Source of the DNA: Achromobacter sp. B7
Lineage (GTDB): Bacteria; Pseudomonadota; Gammaproteobacteria; Burkholderiales; Burkholderiaceae_B
Reading direction: 5' to 3'
DNA length: 64,000 nt
Assembly: GCF_003600685.1 (NCBI RefSeq)
Contig: NZ_CP032084.1
Coordinates: 1,550,001-1,614,000, forward strand
Part shown: positions 46,485-57,200 of the stretch, piece by piece
Position numbering within the stretch: the stretch's first letter is position 1
Layout of the letters: every line of letters begins with the position of its first letter
Position numbers and translations under genes: made by a program
Notes under the pieces: generated by a model
What the model saw: only the letters and a program-made list of their open reading frames with translations
Told to the model about the DNA's origin: nothing
Databases searched by the model: none

Positions 46485-47348
46485 ATGTCTGGATTTGACC
46501 TTGACCAGTTGCGCACGCTGGTCGCCGTGCTTGATGCCGGCAGCCTGACGGCGGCGGCGCCCAAGGTTTTTCTGTCGCAGTCATCGGTCAGCGAACAGAT
46601 GCGCAAGCTGGAAGAGCGCGCCGGCCAGGCGCTGCTGATACGCGCCAAAACCGGCGTGACGGCCACGCCGGCGGGCGAGCGGCTGCTGCGTCACGCCCGC
46701 GCCATTCTTGCGCTTAGTGACGAGGCCTATCGCGATTTACGCGGCGTGGCGCTGCGCGGCGAATTGCGGCTGTTCATCACGGATTACTTTCGCCCCGGCG
46801 ATGTGGCGCGCATGCTGCGGCGCTTGAACGAACAGTATCCGCAGGTGCGCTTGCACGTGACGATCATGAAAAGCGGCGCGATCGAGGCTGCCTACGAACG
46901 AGGTGAAATCGACGTGGGCATATCGATGTCGATCCAGGAACGCGGCGCGCCACGGGCCAGGGCCCAGGGTGCATTGCTGCGCCGCGAGCCGCTGCTATGG
47001 ATGGCGGCGGAAGGCGCCGCGGCGCCCGCTGGCGAGCCCTTGCCGCTGCTGGTCTTGCCCGAGACATGCGCATTGCGCCAGTACGTAGAGCGTCAGTTGA
47101 CGCGGCGCGCCGTGCCCTACGCGGTGGCGCATGTGGCATCCGGCGTGGCGGGCTTGCAGCTGGCTATTTCGGCGGGCCTGGGGGTGGCCTGCCTGAACGA
47201 GTCGGCGCTTGCGCCCGGCATCGCGCGGTTGCACGCGCCCGGCCTGCCGACGCTGCCGTCGGTGGAATTTCGGCTATTGCCCGCCCGCCCCGGAGAGAGC
47301 GAATTCATCGGCCTGGCGCGCGAAGCCATCGTCAAAGCCATGGCGTGA
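46485..47348 (+). CDS. LysR family transcriptional regulator
   Basis: A 287-residue regulator with N-terminal HTH (FDLDQLRTLVAVLDAGSLTA; helix about 17-36) and an effector-binding domain. ATG at 46485; the open frame extends to 46425 but that part has no helix-turn-helix similarity. Divergent from the tautomerase gene across 106 bp, the classical LysR-target arrangement. Confidence 0.92.
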   Translation: MSGFDLDQLRTLVAVLDAGSLTAAAPKVFLSQSSVSEQMRKLEERAGQALLIRAKTGVTATPAGERLLRHARAILALSDEAYRDLRGVALRGELRLFITDYFRPGDVARMLRRLNEQYPQVRLHVTIMKSGAIEAAYERGEIDVGISMSIQERGAPRARAQGALLRREPLLWMAAEGAAAPAGEPLPLLVLPETCALRQYVERQLTRRAVPYAVAHVASGVAGLQLAISAGLGVACLNESALAPGIARLHAPGLPTLPSVEFRLLPARPGESEFIGLAREAIVKAMA

Positions 47349-47405
47349 GGCGATGGGCTGAGATGACGACCCGAGATGCTGGCGTGAAGCCATGCGCTTG
47401 AAACG
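47341..47405. repeat. Degenerate 13-bp tandem array over the LysR stop codon
   Basis: Units at 47341, 47354, 47367, 47380 and 47393 (TGGCGTGAGGCGA, TGGGCTGAGATGA, CGACCCGAGATGC, TGGCGTGAAGCCA, then a weaker one). The first includes the stop codon of the LysR gene. Confidence 0.5.
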
Positions 47406-47451
47406 GCGGCCTGGGGCGGCCGCCGCATCATGCTTGAAGTCGAGCCCAGGG

Positions 47452-47487
47452 CTCAGGCCGGAGCTCAGGCCAAGCCTCAGGCTCAGG
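47452..47487. repeat. Short 12-bp array at the 3' end of the LOG gene
   Basis: CTCAGG recurs at 47452, 47464, 47476 and 47482 within units like GCTCAGGCCGGA; it reaches the stop codon of the LOG gene. Confidence 0.5.
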
Positions 47488-48145
47488 CGGGCAGGGACGG
47501 CGCGTATTGGGCTTCGGAAGTGACTTTGTCATGGAATTCCACGACGCGGCGCACCACTTTGACGGGGTCGTCCTCGATGATGAAAAGGTCAAGGTCGTGC
47601 GCGCCGATCATGCCGTTACCCAGCACCTGATCGCCCAGCCACTCGACCATGCCCGACCAGTATTCGCTGCCCACCAGCACGATGGGCGCGGGCGGCACTT
47701 TGCCTGTCTGGATCAGCGTCAGCGCTTCGAAGAGCTCGTCCAGCGTGCCAAAGCCGCCCGGCATCGCCACGTAGGCGAAGCTGTGCATGAAGAACGTGGC
47801 CTTGCGCGAGAAGAAATACTCGAATGACAGGCTGATGGTTTGGTATTCGTTGTTGTGCGCTTCGTGCGGCAGGCTGATATTCAGCCCGATGCTGGTGCCG
47901 CCTGCTTCGAAGGCTCCCTTGTTGGCGGCCTCCATGATGCCGGGGCCGCCCCCTGCAATGACCGCGAACCCGGCGCCGGCCAAGGCGGCCGAAATGGCAA
48001 CGGTGGTTTCATAGTGGGGGGAGTTGCGGCTGACGCGTGCGCTGCCGAAGACACTGACTGCGGGCCCGATGTTCGCGAGCTTATCTGCCGCCGTCCGTAT
48101 CTCTGACATAATCAGCGGAATTTGTTTGCCGGCGGGTGTTTCCAT
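47483..48145 (-). CDS. LOG-family protein (TIGR00730)
   Basis: A 220-residue Rossmann-fold protein of the LONELY GUY/lysine-decarboxylase-like family; proven members are cytokinin-activating phosphoribohydrolases, but housekeeping bacterial ones act on nucleoside monophosphates. The signature is MPGGFGTLDELFEALTL with SVFGSAR and AGGGPGIMEAAN nearby. Start uncertain: METPAGK at 48145 has AAGG six bases upstream; ATGs at 48163 and 48109 are also in frame. The 48163 ATG shares the CATG palindrome with the polA start. Confidence 0.9.
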   Translation of the reverse strand: METPAGKQIPLIMSEIRTAADKLANIGPAVSVFGSARVSRNSPHYETTVAISAALAGAGFAVIAGGGPGIMEAANKGAFEAGGTSIGLNISLPHEAHNNEYQTISLSFEYFFSRKATFFMHSFAYVAMPGGFGTLDELFEALTLIQTGKVPPAPIVLVGSEYWSGMVEWLGDQVLGNGMIGAHDLDLFIIEDDPVKVVRRVVEFHDKVTSEAQYAPSLPA

Positions 48146-48161
48146 ATCTGCCTTTGTAACC

Positions 48162-50879
48162 ATGAAAAAAACCTTATTACTGGTCGACGGTTCAAGCTAC
48201 TTGTACCGCGCTTTCCACGCTATGCCTGATTTGCGCAACGCGCAAGGCGAACCCACGGGTGCGCTGTACGGCGTGGTCAATATGCTGCGCAAGCTTGTAT
48301 CTGATCATAAGGCAGAGTATGCCGCATGTATTTTCGATGCTCGCGGCAAGACTTTCCGAGACGATCTGTATCCCGAATACAAGTCGCATCGCCCGCCCAT
48401 GCCGGAAGATCTGGCCGCGCAGATCGAACCCATCCACCGCGCGGTGCGCGCGCTGGGCTGGCCGGTGCTGGCCATCGAAGGGGTAGAAGCCGACGACGTG
48501 ATCGGCACGCTGGCCAAGCGCGCCGCCGAACACGATGTGCACACCATCGTCTCGACGGGCGACAAGGACCTGGCGCAGCTGGTCAACAGCCACGTCACCC
48601 TGGTCAACACCATGACCGGCGAAGTGCTGGACGAACCCGGTGTGGTCAACAAGTTTGGCGTGCCGCCCGACCGCATCGTCGACTACCTGATGCTGGTGGG
48701 CGATACCGTCGACAACGTGCCGGGCGTGACCAAGGTCGGCCCAAAGACGGCCGTGAAGTGGTTGTCCGAATTCGGCTCGATCGACAAGCTGATCGAAGGC
48801 GCCGACAGCATCAAGGGTGTAGCCGGCAACAACCTGCGCGAGGCCATCCCCAACTTTCCGCTGACCCGCCAATTGCTGACGGTGAAGTACGACTGCGACC
48901 TGACCGGCCATGTCGAAAGCGTGGACGACCTGAAGCCGCGCGAGCGCGACGACGCCACCTTGACCGAGCTGTACGAGCGCTACGGCTTCCGTACCTGGCT
49001 GCGCGACCTGACCGGGGATGCCGAGCGCGTGCCCGCGGGCGATGCGCGCATCGCGGTGGATGTGCCGGAGGCGCCCGCCGAGCTGGACTACCGCATCATT
49101 TCCGACTGGGCCGAATTCGACGCCTGGTTCGAGCGGCTGCAACACGCGTCCCTGGTGGCGCTGGACACTGAAACCACGTCGCTGGACCAGATGCAGGCAC
49201 GGCTGGTGGGCTTGTCCTTGGCGGTAGAGCCGGGCGTTGCCTGCTACATCCCCGTGGCGCATCGCGGGCCGGACGGCGCCACGCAGTTGCCCAAGGCCGA
49301 GGTGCTGGCGCGCCTGAAGCCGTGGCTGGAAGATGCGTCGCGCGCCAAGCTGCTGCATCACGCCAAGTACGACGCGCATGTGTTCGCCAACGAAGGCATT
49401 GCGCTGGCCGGCATCACCGACGACACGATGCTGCAAGCGTATGTGCTGGAATCGCATCGCGGCGTGGGGCTGAACGACCTGGCACAGCGCTATCTGGGCC
49501 GCAGCGGCGTGTCGTACGAAGACCTATGCGGCAAGGGCGCCAAGCAGATCGGCTTTGACGAGGTGGCTGTCGACAAGGCGGGGCATTACGCCGCCGAAGA
49601 CGCCGACTTCACCTTGCAATTGCACCGTGTGCTGCGCCCGATGGTGGCGGCGGACCAGGGCCTGGACCGCATCTACCAGCTTGAGATCAAGGTGTCGGCG
49701 GTGCTGACCACGATCGAACGCAATGGCGTGAAGGTGGACGCCGAAGAGCTGGGCCGCCAAAGCCACAAGTTGGGCCAGGAAATGCTGCGCCTGGAGCAAA
49801 AAGCCTATGAACTGGCCGGCCAGCCCTTCAATTTGAATTCGCCCAAGCAGCTGGGCGAAATCCTGTTTGAACGCATGCAGTTGCCGGTGGTGCGCAAGAC
49901 CGCCAGCGGTGCACCGTCAACCGACGAAGACGTGCTGACCAAGCTGGCGCTGGACTACCCGCTGCCCCAGGTGCTGCTGGAATACCGGGGGCTGTCCAAG
50001 CTGAAGTCCACCTACACGGACAAGCTGCCGCGCATGATCAACCCGGCCACGGGCCGCGTGCACACGCGTTATTCGCAGGCGGCGGTCATCACGGGCCGCT
50101 TGGCCTCGTCCGATCCCAACTTGCAGAATATTCCCGTGCGCACCGAGGCGGGCCGCCGCGTGCGCGAAGCCTTCATTGCCGAGCAGGGCGTGCTGCTGTC
50201 GGCCGACTATTCGCAGATTGAACTGCGCATCATGGCGCACGTGTCCGATGACGCCAATCTGCAAAGCGCGTTCGCCGCCGGCGAAGACATTCACCGCGCC
50301 ACGGCGGCCGAAGTGTTCGGCGTGGCCTTGGCGGACGTGTCGACGGACCAGCGTCGCGCGGCCAAAGCCATCAACTTTGGCCTGATCTACGGCATGGGCG
50401 TGTTCGGCCTGGCGTCCAACCTGGGCATCACCCGGGACGCCGCGCAAGCCTACATCGACCGCTATTTCGCCCGCTATCCCGGCGTGGCGATGTACATGGA
50501 AAATACCCGCAGACTGGCGCGCGAACAGGGCTACGTCGAAACGGTTTTCGGTCGACGCCTGCAACTGCCCGAGATCCGTGGCGCCTCGGGGCCGCGTCGG
50601 CAAGGCGCCGAGCGGGCCGCCATCAACGCGCCCATGCAGGGCACGGCGGCTGACCTCATCAAGCTGGCCATGGTGGCCGTGCAAGATTGGCTGGAAGCCG
50701 AAAAACTGCAAACCCGCATGATCATGCAGGTACACGATGAACTGGTTCTGGAAGCGCCGGATGCCGAGATCGACGTGGTCAAGGAAGCAGTGCCTCGCCT
50801 GATGTGCTCGGTGGCCGAACTGCGCGTGCCGCTGGTCGCGGAAGTGGGCATGGGCAAGAACTGGGAACAGGCGCACTAA
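48162..50879 (+). CDS. polA: DNA polymerase I
   Basis: A 905-residue polymerase with all three activities. 5'-3' nuclease: MKKTLLLVDGSSYLYRAFHA, EGVEADDVIGTLAKRA. 3'-5' proofreading is intact: ALDTETTSLD (DxE), HHAKYDAH and YAAEDADFT. Polymerase motifs A (DYSQIELRI), B (RRAAKAINFGLIYG) and C (QVHDELVLE). The ATG at 48162 begins where family similarity begins; the frame is open 138 bp upstream within the antisense LOG gene. The ribosome site is poor. Confidence 0.98.
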   Translation: MKKTLLLVDGSSYLYRAFHAMPDLRNAQGEPTGALYGVVNMLRKLVSDHKAEYAACIFDARGKTFRDDLYPEYKSHRPPMPEDLAAQIEPIHRAVRALGWPVLAIEGVEADDVIGTLAKRAAEHDVHTIVSTGDKDLAQLVNSHVTLVNTMTGEVLDEPGVVNKFGVPPDRIVDYLMLVGDTVDNVPGVTKVGPKTAVKWLSEFGSIDKLIEGADSIKGVAGNNLREAIPNFPLTRQLLTVKYDCDLTGHVESVDDLKPRERDDATLTELYERYGFRTWLRDLTGDAERVPAGDARIAVDVPEAPAELDYRIISDWAEFDAWFERLQHASLVALDTETTSLDQMQARLVGLSLAVEPGVACYIPVAHRGPDGATQLPKAEVLARLKPWLEDASRAKLLHHAKYDAHVFANEGIALAGITDDTMLQAYVLESHRGVGLNDLAQRYLGRSGVSYEDLCGKGAKQIGFDEVAVDKAGHYAAEDADFTLQLHRVLRPMVAADQGLDRIYQLEIKVSAVLTTIERNGVKVDAEELGRQSHKLGQEMLRLEQKAYELAGQPFNLNSPKQLGEILFERMQLPVVRKTASGAPSTDEDVLTKLALDYPLPQVLLEYRGLSKLKSTYTDKLPRMINPATGRVHTRYSQAAVITGRLASSDPNLQNIPVRTEAGRRVREAFIAEQGVLLSADYSQIELRIMAHVSDDANLQSAFAAGEDIHRATAAEVFGVALADVSTDQRRAAKAINFGLIYGMGVFGLASNLGITRDAAQAYIDRYFARYPGVAMYMENTRRLAREQGYVETVFGRRLQLPEIRGASGPRRQGAERAAINAPMQGTAADLIKLAMVAVQDWLEAEKLQTRMIMQVHDELVLEAPDAEIDVVKEAVPRLMCSVAELRVPLVAEVGMGKNWEQAH

Positions 50880-50907
50880 GCGCTGCGGGTTCTGCACGGA
50901 AATTCCG

Positions 50908-50933
50908 ATGGGCCGTCCTTGGACGGCCCATTT
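50908..50933 (+). terminator. Terminator-like hairpin after polA
   Basis: ATGGGCCGTCC and GGACGGCCCAT around TT, followed by only a short T run; 28 bp after polA. Confidence 0.6.
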
Positions 50934-50947
50934 CCGATTTTGGGATT

Positions 50948-50965
50948 GCAACAATATAATGTTGC
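50948..50965. promoter_or_regulatory. Palindrome over the -10 box of the ZIP transporter gene
   Basis: GCAACA-N6-TGTTGC, a perfect 6-bp inverted repeat, encloses a consensus TATAAT (50955-50960). A weak TTTCCG (50931-50936) lies 18 bp upstream. A repressor bound here would block the promoter; a zinc regulator (Zur) is the natural guess from the gene, though half-site orientation differs from the usual Zur box. Confidence 0.5.
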
Positions 50966-50996
50966 GCTTCCTCCCCGCCTATACTGCGTCCCCCAA

Positions 50997-51836
50997 ATGT
51001 TGCTGCTCTGGGTCCTGCTTGCCACCATAACCGGCGGGCTTATTGCCGTCTTTGTCGCCAGCTGGCTGGCCTACAAGGTGTTCGCCCAATACCTGCATCA
51101 CATGGTGAGCCTGTCGGTGGGCGTGCTGCTGTCGGTGGCGCTATTGCACTTGTTGCCCGAGGCCTTCGAGGGCGCGGTCGGCAACGCCCATGCCTTGTTC
51201 GGCCTGATGCTGGCGTCGCTGATCGGTTTTTTCGTGTTGGAAAAGATTGCGCTGCTGCGTCATAGCCATCACCACGAGGGCGACGGGCATCACCACCACA
51301 AAGGCCACGACCACCACGAAGCGGGGCGGGGCGGCGTGCTGATCCTGATTGGAAGTTCGCTGCACAATCTGTGCGACGGGGTGCTGGTGGCGGCGGCGTT
51401 CCTGACGGACCCGCTGCTGGGCGTGCTGACGGCGGCGTCGATCATCGTGCACGAAGTGCCGCACAAGCTTAGCGATTTTGTCGTGCTGCTCAATGCCGGG
51501 TTGCCGCGTCGCCGTGCGTTTTCGTTGATCCTGTTCACCAGCTTGTGTTCAGCCGTGGGCGGCATAATAGGGTACTTTGTGCTGCAGCAGGCGCAGGACT
51601 GGGTGCCGTATATCTTGGTGGTTGCCGCAAGCAGCTTCCTGTATATCTCGGTGGCCGACCTGATGCCGCAGATGCATGAACGGGTGTCCCTTTCGGATGC
51701 CGTCCCGCAGTTGTTGCTGGTGGGCTTGGGTGTCGCGCTGATCTACAGCGTGACCACGCTGATGCACCATGGGCACGAGCACGAGGCCGACGCCGGCACT
51801 GGCGCGCCCCATGCGGAGCACGCCCACACGCATTAG
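50997..51836 (+). CDS. ZIP family metal transporter
   Basis: A 279-residue inner-membrane transporter, probably for zinc uptake. Eight hydrophobic helices are expected; the metal path residues are in SSLHNLCDGVLVAAAF (helix 4, HNxxD) and IIVHEVPHKLSDF (helix 5, HExPH). A histidine-rich cytoplasmic loop (about residues 84-104, HSHHH...HDHHE) and a His-rich C terminus bind metal. The ATG at 50997 gives MLLLWVLL as first helix, without a clear Shine-Dalgarno. Confidence 0.92.
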   Translation: MLLLWVLLATITGGLIAVFVASWLAYKVFAQYLHHMVSLSVGVLLSVALLHLLPEAFEGAVGNAHALFGLMLASLIGFFVLEKIALLRHSHHHEGDGHHHHKGHDHHEAGRGGVLILIGSSLHNLCDGVLVAAAFLTDPLLGVLTAASIIVHEVPHKLSDFVVLLNAGLPRRRAFSLILFTSLCSAVGGIIGYFVLQQAQDWVPYILVVAASSFLYISVADLMPQMHERVSLSDAVPQLLLVGLGVALIYSVTTLMHHGHEHEADAGTGAPHAEHAHTH

Positions 51837-51900
51837 GGCGCGCGCGGACGGGATGCCTGCTTGTCGATCTGTCGATCAATCCCCCACAGGAGCGTCCCCC

Positions 51901-52689
51901 ATGAGCTTTTCCGCCGCCGCCGGCAACGTTGCCCCCACCGTCATCCACACTGACACCGAAGGCCTGGTTCACGCTGACTTCAAGCTGCCCGTGGCAGACG
52001 GGTCCATCGCCGCCTATTACGCCGCGCCCGAAGGCCGCCAGGACCTGCCGATCGTGCTGGTGGTGCAGGAAATCTTCGGCGTGCACGAACACATCAAAGA
52101 TCTTTGCCGACGCATCGCCAAGGCCGGTTATCTGGCCGTGGCCGCGAACCTGTATGAACGCCAGGGCGACGCCTCCGTCTACACCGACATTCCGAAACTG
52201 ATTGCTGAACTGGTCAGCAAGGTGCCGGATGAACAGGTGTTTTCCGACCTGGACGCCAGCGTGGCCTGGGCGGCGGAAAACGGCGGCGACCCCAAGCGCG
52301 TGGCCATCACGGGCTTTTGCTGGGGCGGTCGCCTGACGTGGATGTACGCGGCTCACAACCCGGACGTGAAGGCCGCCGTGGCCTGGTACGGCAAGCTCAG
52401 CGTGGGCCACGGCCCGCTGATCAAGCGCGTGGCGTTCGATGTGGTCAACGAGCTGCATGCGCCGGTGCTGGGCCTGTACGGCGGCAAGGACGCCAGCATC
52501 CCGCTGGCCGATATCGAGACCATGAAGACCAAGCTGGCGACCGGCAACGCGGCGGCCAGGCAGTCGGAATTTGTGGTGTACCCGGACGCGGACCACGCGT
52601 TCCTGGCGGACTACCGAGCCAGCTACCAGCCTGAAGCGGCCAAGGACGGCTGGAGCCGGATGCTGGCGTGGTTCCAGCGCTATCTGTAA
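51901..52689 (+). CDS. Dienelactone hydrolase family protein
   Basis: A 262-residue alpha/beta hydrolase of the carboxymethylenebutenolidase type. The catalytic triad is Cys in GFCWGG, Asp in YGGKDASIP and His in DADHAFLAD; VQEIFGVHEHI holds the conserved glutamate. It has no signal peptide and no chlorocatechol genes nearby, so it is probably a general esterase. It lies 64 bp after the ZIP gene with CAGGAG upstream (51886-51891). Confidence 0.93.
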   Translation: MSFSAAAGNVAPTVIHTDTEGLVHADFKLPVADGSIAAYYAAPEGRQDLPIVLVVQEIFGVHEHIKDLCRRIAKAGYLAVAANLYERQGDASVYTDIPKLIAELVSKVPDEQVFSDLDASVAWAAENGGDPKRVAITGFCWGGRLTWMYAAHNPDVKAAVAWYGKLSVGHGPLIKRVAFDVVNELHAPVLGLYGGKDASIPLADIETMKTKLATGNAAARQSEFVVYPDADHAFLADYRASYQPEAAKDGWSRMLAWFQRYL

Positions 52690-52848
52690 TGTGCGCCGGG
52701 GGCAGGGTCAGTTTGCGCTGTCCTGACTAAAGCGCGGGGCCGGGCGGGGGAACCGCCCGCCGTCCGCTGCAACAGACCTGGGTCGGTGGGCTTCCGTCTA
52801 ATGCCTGCTTGCGCGCGCGGTTGCCGCTTTCCCGGACCCCGCTTTCGC

Positions 52849-54510
52849 TTAGTTGCCCGCTTCGCGCAAACGGCTGGGCAGAAGCTCGCCGTGGCGGGCC
52901 AGCAGCGGATACGCCGCGGCGCCCACCAAGTGAGAGTTGATTCCCTTCATATCCCGCAGGATGTCCAGGTACAGCGCGCCGACTTCGGCCGCGTCCACCT
53001 GGCCTGACTTGATCTTTTGCAGATGCGTGTCGGCGGCCTGCGTTTCGATGGTGCGGAAACGCGCCTTTTCGCCGGCCAGCGCCCGCGCCTGGCGCAGATC
53101 GTCGTTGACGAACAGGGCAGCGGCCTGGCGCTGGTTTGCGATCAACTGGCCCAGCGTGTCATCCAGGCTGGCGCGCTGTTCGGGCGAGAACGTCCAGCCC
53201 TGTTTGCGCAGCTTGGCCACGTGGCTCAACAGGCCGTGGTGGGCGATATCGCCCGCGTGGCCGATGTTGCTGGCAAAGGCCAGGATGTCGTCCATGCGTT
53301 GAATGTCGTCACGCGTCATGTTTTCCTGGTCCAGCGTGGCCAAGTAGGTCGTGATGGCGTTTTCCAGCTTGTCCAGCGCGGCATCCAGCTGCCGTGCCTG
53401 CACCATGCGGTGGCGGTTGTCGCGCTTGAAGCCGGCGCGCGCATACAGCAGCAGCGTCTGCACCATGTCGGCCATGCGCAGCGCTTCGCGGGCGGCGTTG
53501 CCCAGCGCCACGGCGGGCACGTCATGCGCCCATTCATCCAGATATTGCGGCCGGGAAGGGTCGTTGGGGTCGGCGCGCTTGGGCAGCCAGCGTGTCAGCA
53601 GGGCCGCGTAGGGCGACAGCAACGGCAGGAACAGGATGGCGATGACCGCGTTGAACAGCGTGTGGAAATTGGCCACGGCGCGGGCCGGGTCGCTGGCCAT
53701 GTCGCTCATCAGGGGTTGCAGCACGGGCAGCAGGATCAGGCCGGCCAGCACGCCCAGCACGCGGGTCAGCAGGTTGCCCAGCGGCAGGCGGCGCGCGGCG
53801 GGATCGTCGCCCGTGACGCCTTCGATCATCGGGTTGATGGCCGTGCCCAGGTTGGCGCCCAGCACCAGCGCAAAGGCCACGTGCGGCGCCACCATGTGAT
53901 GGCTTGCCAGCGACATCACCAGCACCACGACGGCCACGCTGGAGTGCGCGGCCCAGGTGAACGCGGCCGACAGCAAGACGGCGGCAACGGGCTGGGTCGA
54001 CAAGGCGTCCAGAATCATGCCCAGCATGGGCGCCGTCTGGAACGGCTCGAACAATTCAACCAGCTGATGCAGGGAAAGCAGCAGCAGGCCCAGACCGATG
54101 AACACGCGGCCCAGGTCGCGCGTGCGGCCGGGGGGATACCGGCGGAACATCCAGACGCCCGCCAGGATAAGGATAGGCGCCAGCGAGGTCAGGTCGAATG
54201 ACAGCAGCTGCACGATCAGCGTCGTGCCGACGTTGGCCCCCAGCATGGCGGCCAGCGCGGGCACCAGGCCCACCACGCCGCCCGCGGCGAACCCTGTGAT
54301 CATCAGCCCCGTCGCGGTGCTGCTTTGCAGGGCGGCGGTAATGCCCAGGCCGGCGGCAAAGGCGCGCAGGCGCGTGCCCAGGGCCCGGCCCAGCGCGGCG
54401 CCCAAGGCCGCGCCGAACGCGCGCTGGACGCCCGTTTGGACCATGTGCACGCCCCAAAGCAGCAGGGCGACGTAGCCGGCGAAGTCAAGCAGGGTAATAA
54501 GTCCAGACAT
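52849..54510 (-). CDS. Na/Pi cotransporter family protein with PhoU-like domain
   Basis: A 553-residue protein: membrane part (about 1-310) with the two inverted repeats of NptA-type sodium-phosphate carriers, first motif ITAALQSSTATGLM and second AAHSSVAVVVLV, where His replaces the usual Gln of QSS. The C-terminal 230 residues are helical and PhoU-like. Neighbours give no further clue. Start 54510 (MSGLITLLDFAGY) fits the first helix. The 159-bp gap to the dienelactone hydrolase gene holds only a GC-rich inverted repeat. Confidence 0.9.
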   Translation of the reverse strand: MSGLITLLDFAGYVALLLWGVHMVQTGVQRAFGAALGAALGRALGTRLRAFAAGLGITAALQSSTATGLMITGFAAGGVVGLVPALAAMLGANVGTTLIVQLLSFDLTSLAPILILAGVWMFRRYPPGRTRDLGRVFIGLGLLLLSLHQLVELFEPFQTAPMLGMILDALSTQPVAAVLLSAAFTWAAHSSVAVVVLVMSLASHHMVAPHVAFALVLGANLGTAINPMIEGVTGDDPAARRLPLGNLLTRVLGVLAGLILLPVLQPLMSDMASDPARAVANFHTLFNAVIAILFLPLLSPYAALLTRWLPKRADPNDPSRPQYLDEWAHDVPAVALGNAAREALRMADMVQTLLLYARAGFKRDNRHRMVQARQLDAALDKLENAITTYLATLDQENMTRDDIQRMDDILAFASNIGHAGDIAHHGLLSHVAKLRKQGWTFSPEQRASLDDTLGQLIANQRQAAALFVNDDLRQARALAGEKARFRTIETQAADTHLQKIKSGQVDAAEVGALYLDILRDMKGINSHLVGAAAYPLLARHGELLPSRLREAGN

Positions 54511-54685
54511 CCAGGGGTGTTCCCGTTCTTTTTATGACAAGTAATAATTCTGTAATGATCGCATGCCTGACCGGGTGACGGAACCGGTGGCGGCGATACA
54601 GCATACGCCCCGCCGTCCATTCCTGCGCGCGGGGGTGGCAACGCGTATCATTGCCTGACTATTCTTTGATGTATTGGAGTATCGC

Positions 54686-56077
<1,392 letters not shown>

Positions 56078-56102
56078 TGCCCGAGCGCTGAAGCCTCAAT
56101 AG

Positions 56103-56139
56103 AAAAAGCCCCTCGGGTTTCTGACCCCAGGGGCTTTTT
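56103..56139 (+). terminator. Terminator between sdaA and htpX
   Basis: AAAAAGCCCCT and AGGGGCTTTTT flank a 15-nt loop; it can serve both convergent genes. Confidence 0.88.
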
Positions 56140-56165
56140 GCTGCCTGCTTGAACCGGGCGGGCGA

Positions 56166-57047
56166 TCAGACCACGCGGGCGTTCTGCAAGGCGGCGATGC
56201 GCGACGGGATGGGCGGGTGCGAGGCGAACATGGCCGCCAGGCCGCCGCGGCCGGTGATGCCCGAGGCCTCGAACGACTTGGGCAGATCGCCCGGTTCCAG
56301 GCCGCCCAGCCGGGCCAGCGCGCGGATCATGGGTTCGCGCGCGCCCATCAGGTGGGCAGAGCCGGCGTCGGCGCGGTATTCGCGCTGGCGCGAGAACCAG
56401 GCCACGATGATCGAGGCCAGCACGCCGAAGATGATTTCACAGACCAGCACGGTGATGTAGTAGCCCGGGCCGATGCCGCGTTCGTTCTTGAACACGACGC
56501 GGTCGATGAAGTAACCCACGACGCGAGCCAGGAACACCACGAACGTGTTCACGACGCCCTGGATCAGCGTCAGCGTGACCATGTCGCCGTTGGCGATGTG
56601 GGCCACTTCGTGCGCCAGCACGGCTGCCACTTCTTCTTCGCTCATGCTTTCCAGCAAGCCCGTCGACACGGCGACCAGCGAGTCGTTCTTGAACGCGCCG
56701 GTGGCGAAGGCGTTGGGCGCGCCTTCATAGATGGCCACTTCGGGGCGGCCGATACCCGCGCGGTCGGCCAGTTGGTGAACGGTGTCGACCAGCCAGGCTT
56801 CGCGTTGATTGCGGGGGGCGTTCGGGTCCAGCACTTGGGCCCCGGTGCTCCATTTGGCCATCGGCTTGCTGATCAGCAGCGAGATGATCGCGCCGGTAAA
56901 GCCCACGACCACCGAGAAGATCAGCAGGGCGTTCAGGTTCAGGCCGTTGGCGGTGATGTAGCGGTCTACGCCCAGGATGCGCAGCGTGGCCGACAGCACG
57001 AGCATGACGGCCAGGTTGGTGATGACGAACAAGACAATGCGTTTCAT
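56166..57047 (-). CDS. htpX: Membrane zinc protease HtpX
   Basis: A 293-residue M48 protease of inner-membrane quality control. Zinc motif HEVAH in [15 protein letters not shown], third ligand in [15 protein letters not shown]-terminal helices [20 protein letters not shown] and a pair near residues 155-210. The ATG at 57047 is the family start; the longer frame upstream is not conserved. Confidence 0.97.
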   Translation of the reverse strand: MKRIVLFVITNLAVMLVLSATLRILGVDRYITANGLNLNALLIFSVVVGFTGAIISLLISKPMAKWSTGAQVLDPNAPRNQREAWLVDTVHQLADRAGIGRPEVAIYEGAPNAFATGAFKNDSLVAVSTGLLESMSEEEVAAVLAHEVAHIANGDMVTLTLIQGVVNTFVVFLARVVGYFIDRVVFKNERGIGPGYYITVLVCEIIFGVLASIIVAWFSRQREYRADAGSAHLMGAREPMIRALARLGGLEPGDLPKSFEASGITGRGGLAAMFASHPPIPSRIAALQNARVV

Positions 57048-57200
57048 GTTTTTTGTGTTCCTCTGCGAGCGGGAAATACCCGGGTTCGACATGGCGGCGG
57101 CCCGCCAGTTCCCCGACTCGCCGGCACCGCTCCCGGTGGGCAAGAGTATAGTATCGCTTTCCCCTATTTCCCCTCACTTTTCCCTTAGCGTAGACCCCCA

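Noticed and set aside
45980-46666. Longer 228-codon form of the tautomerase gene
   Set aside because: The extension overlaps the divergent LysR gene and would bury the catalytic Pro1, which must follow the initiator Met.
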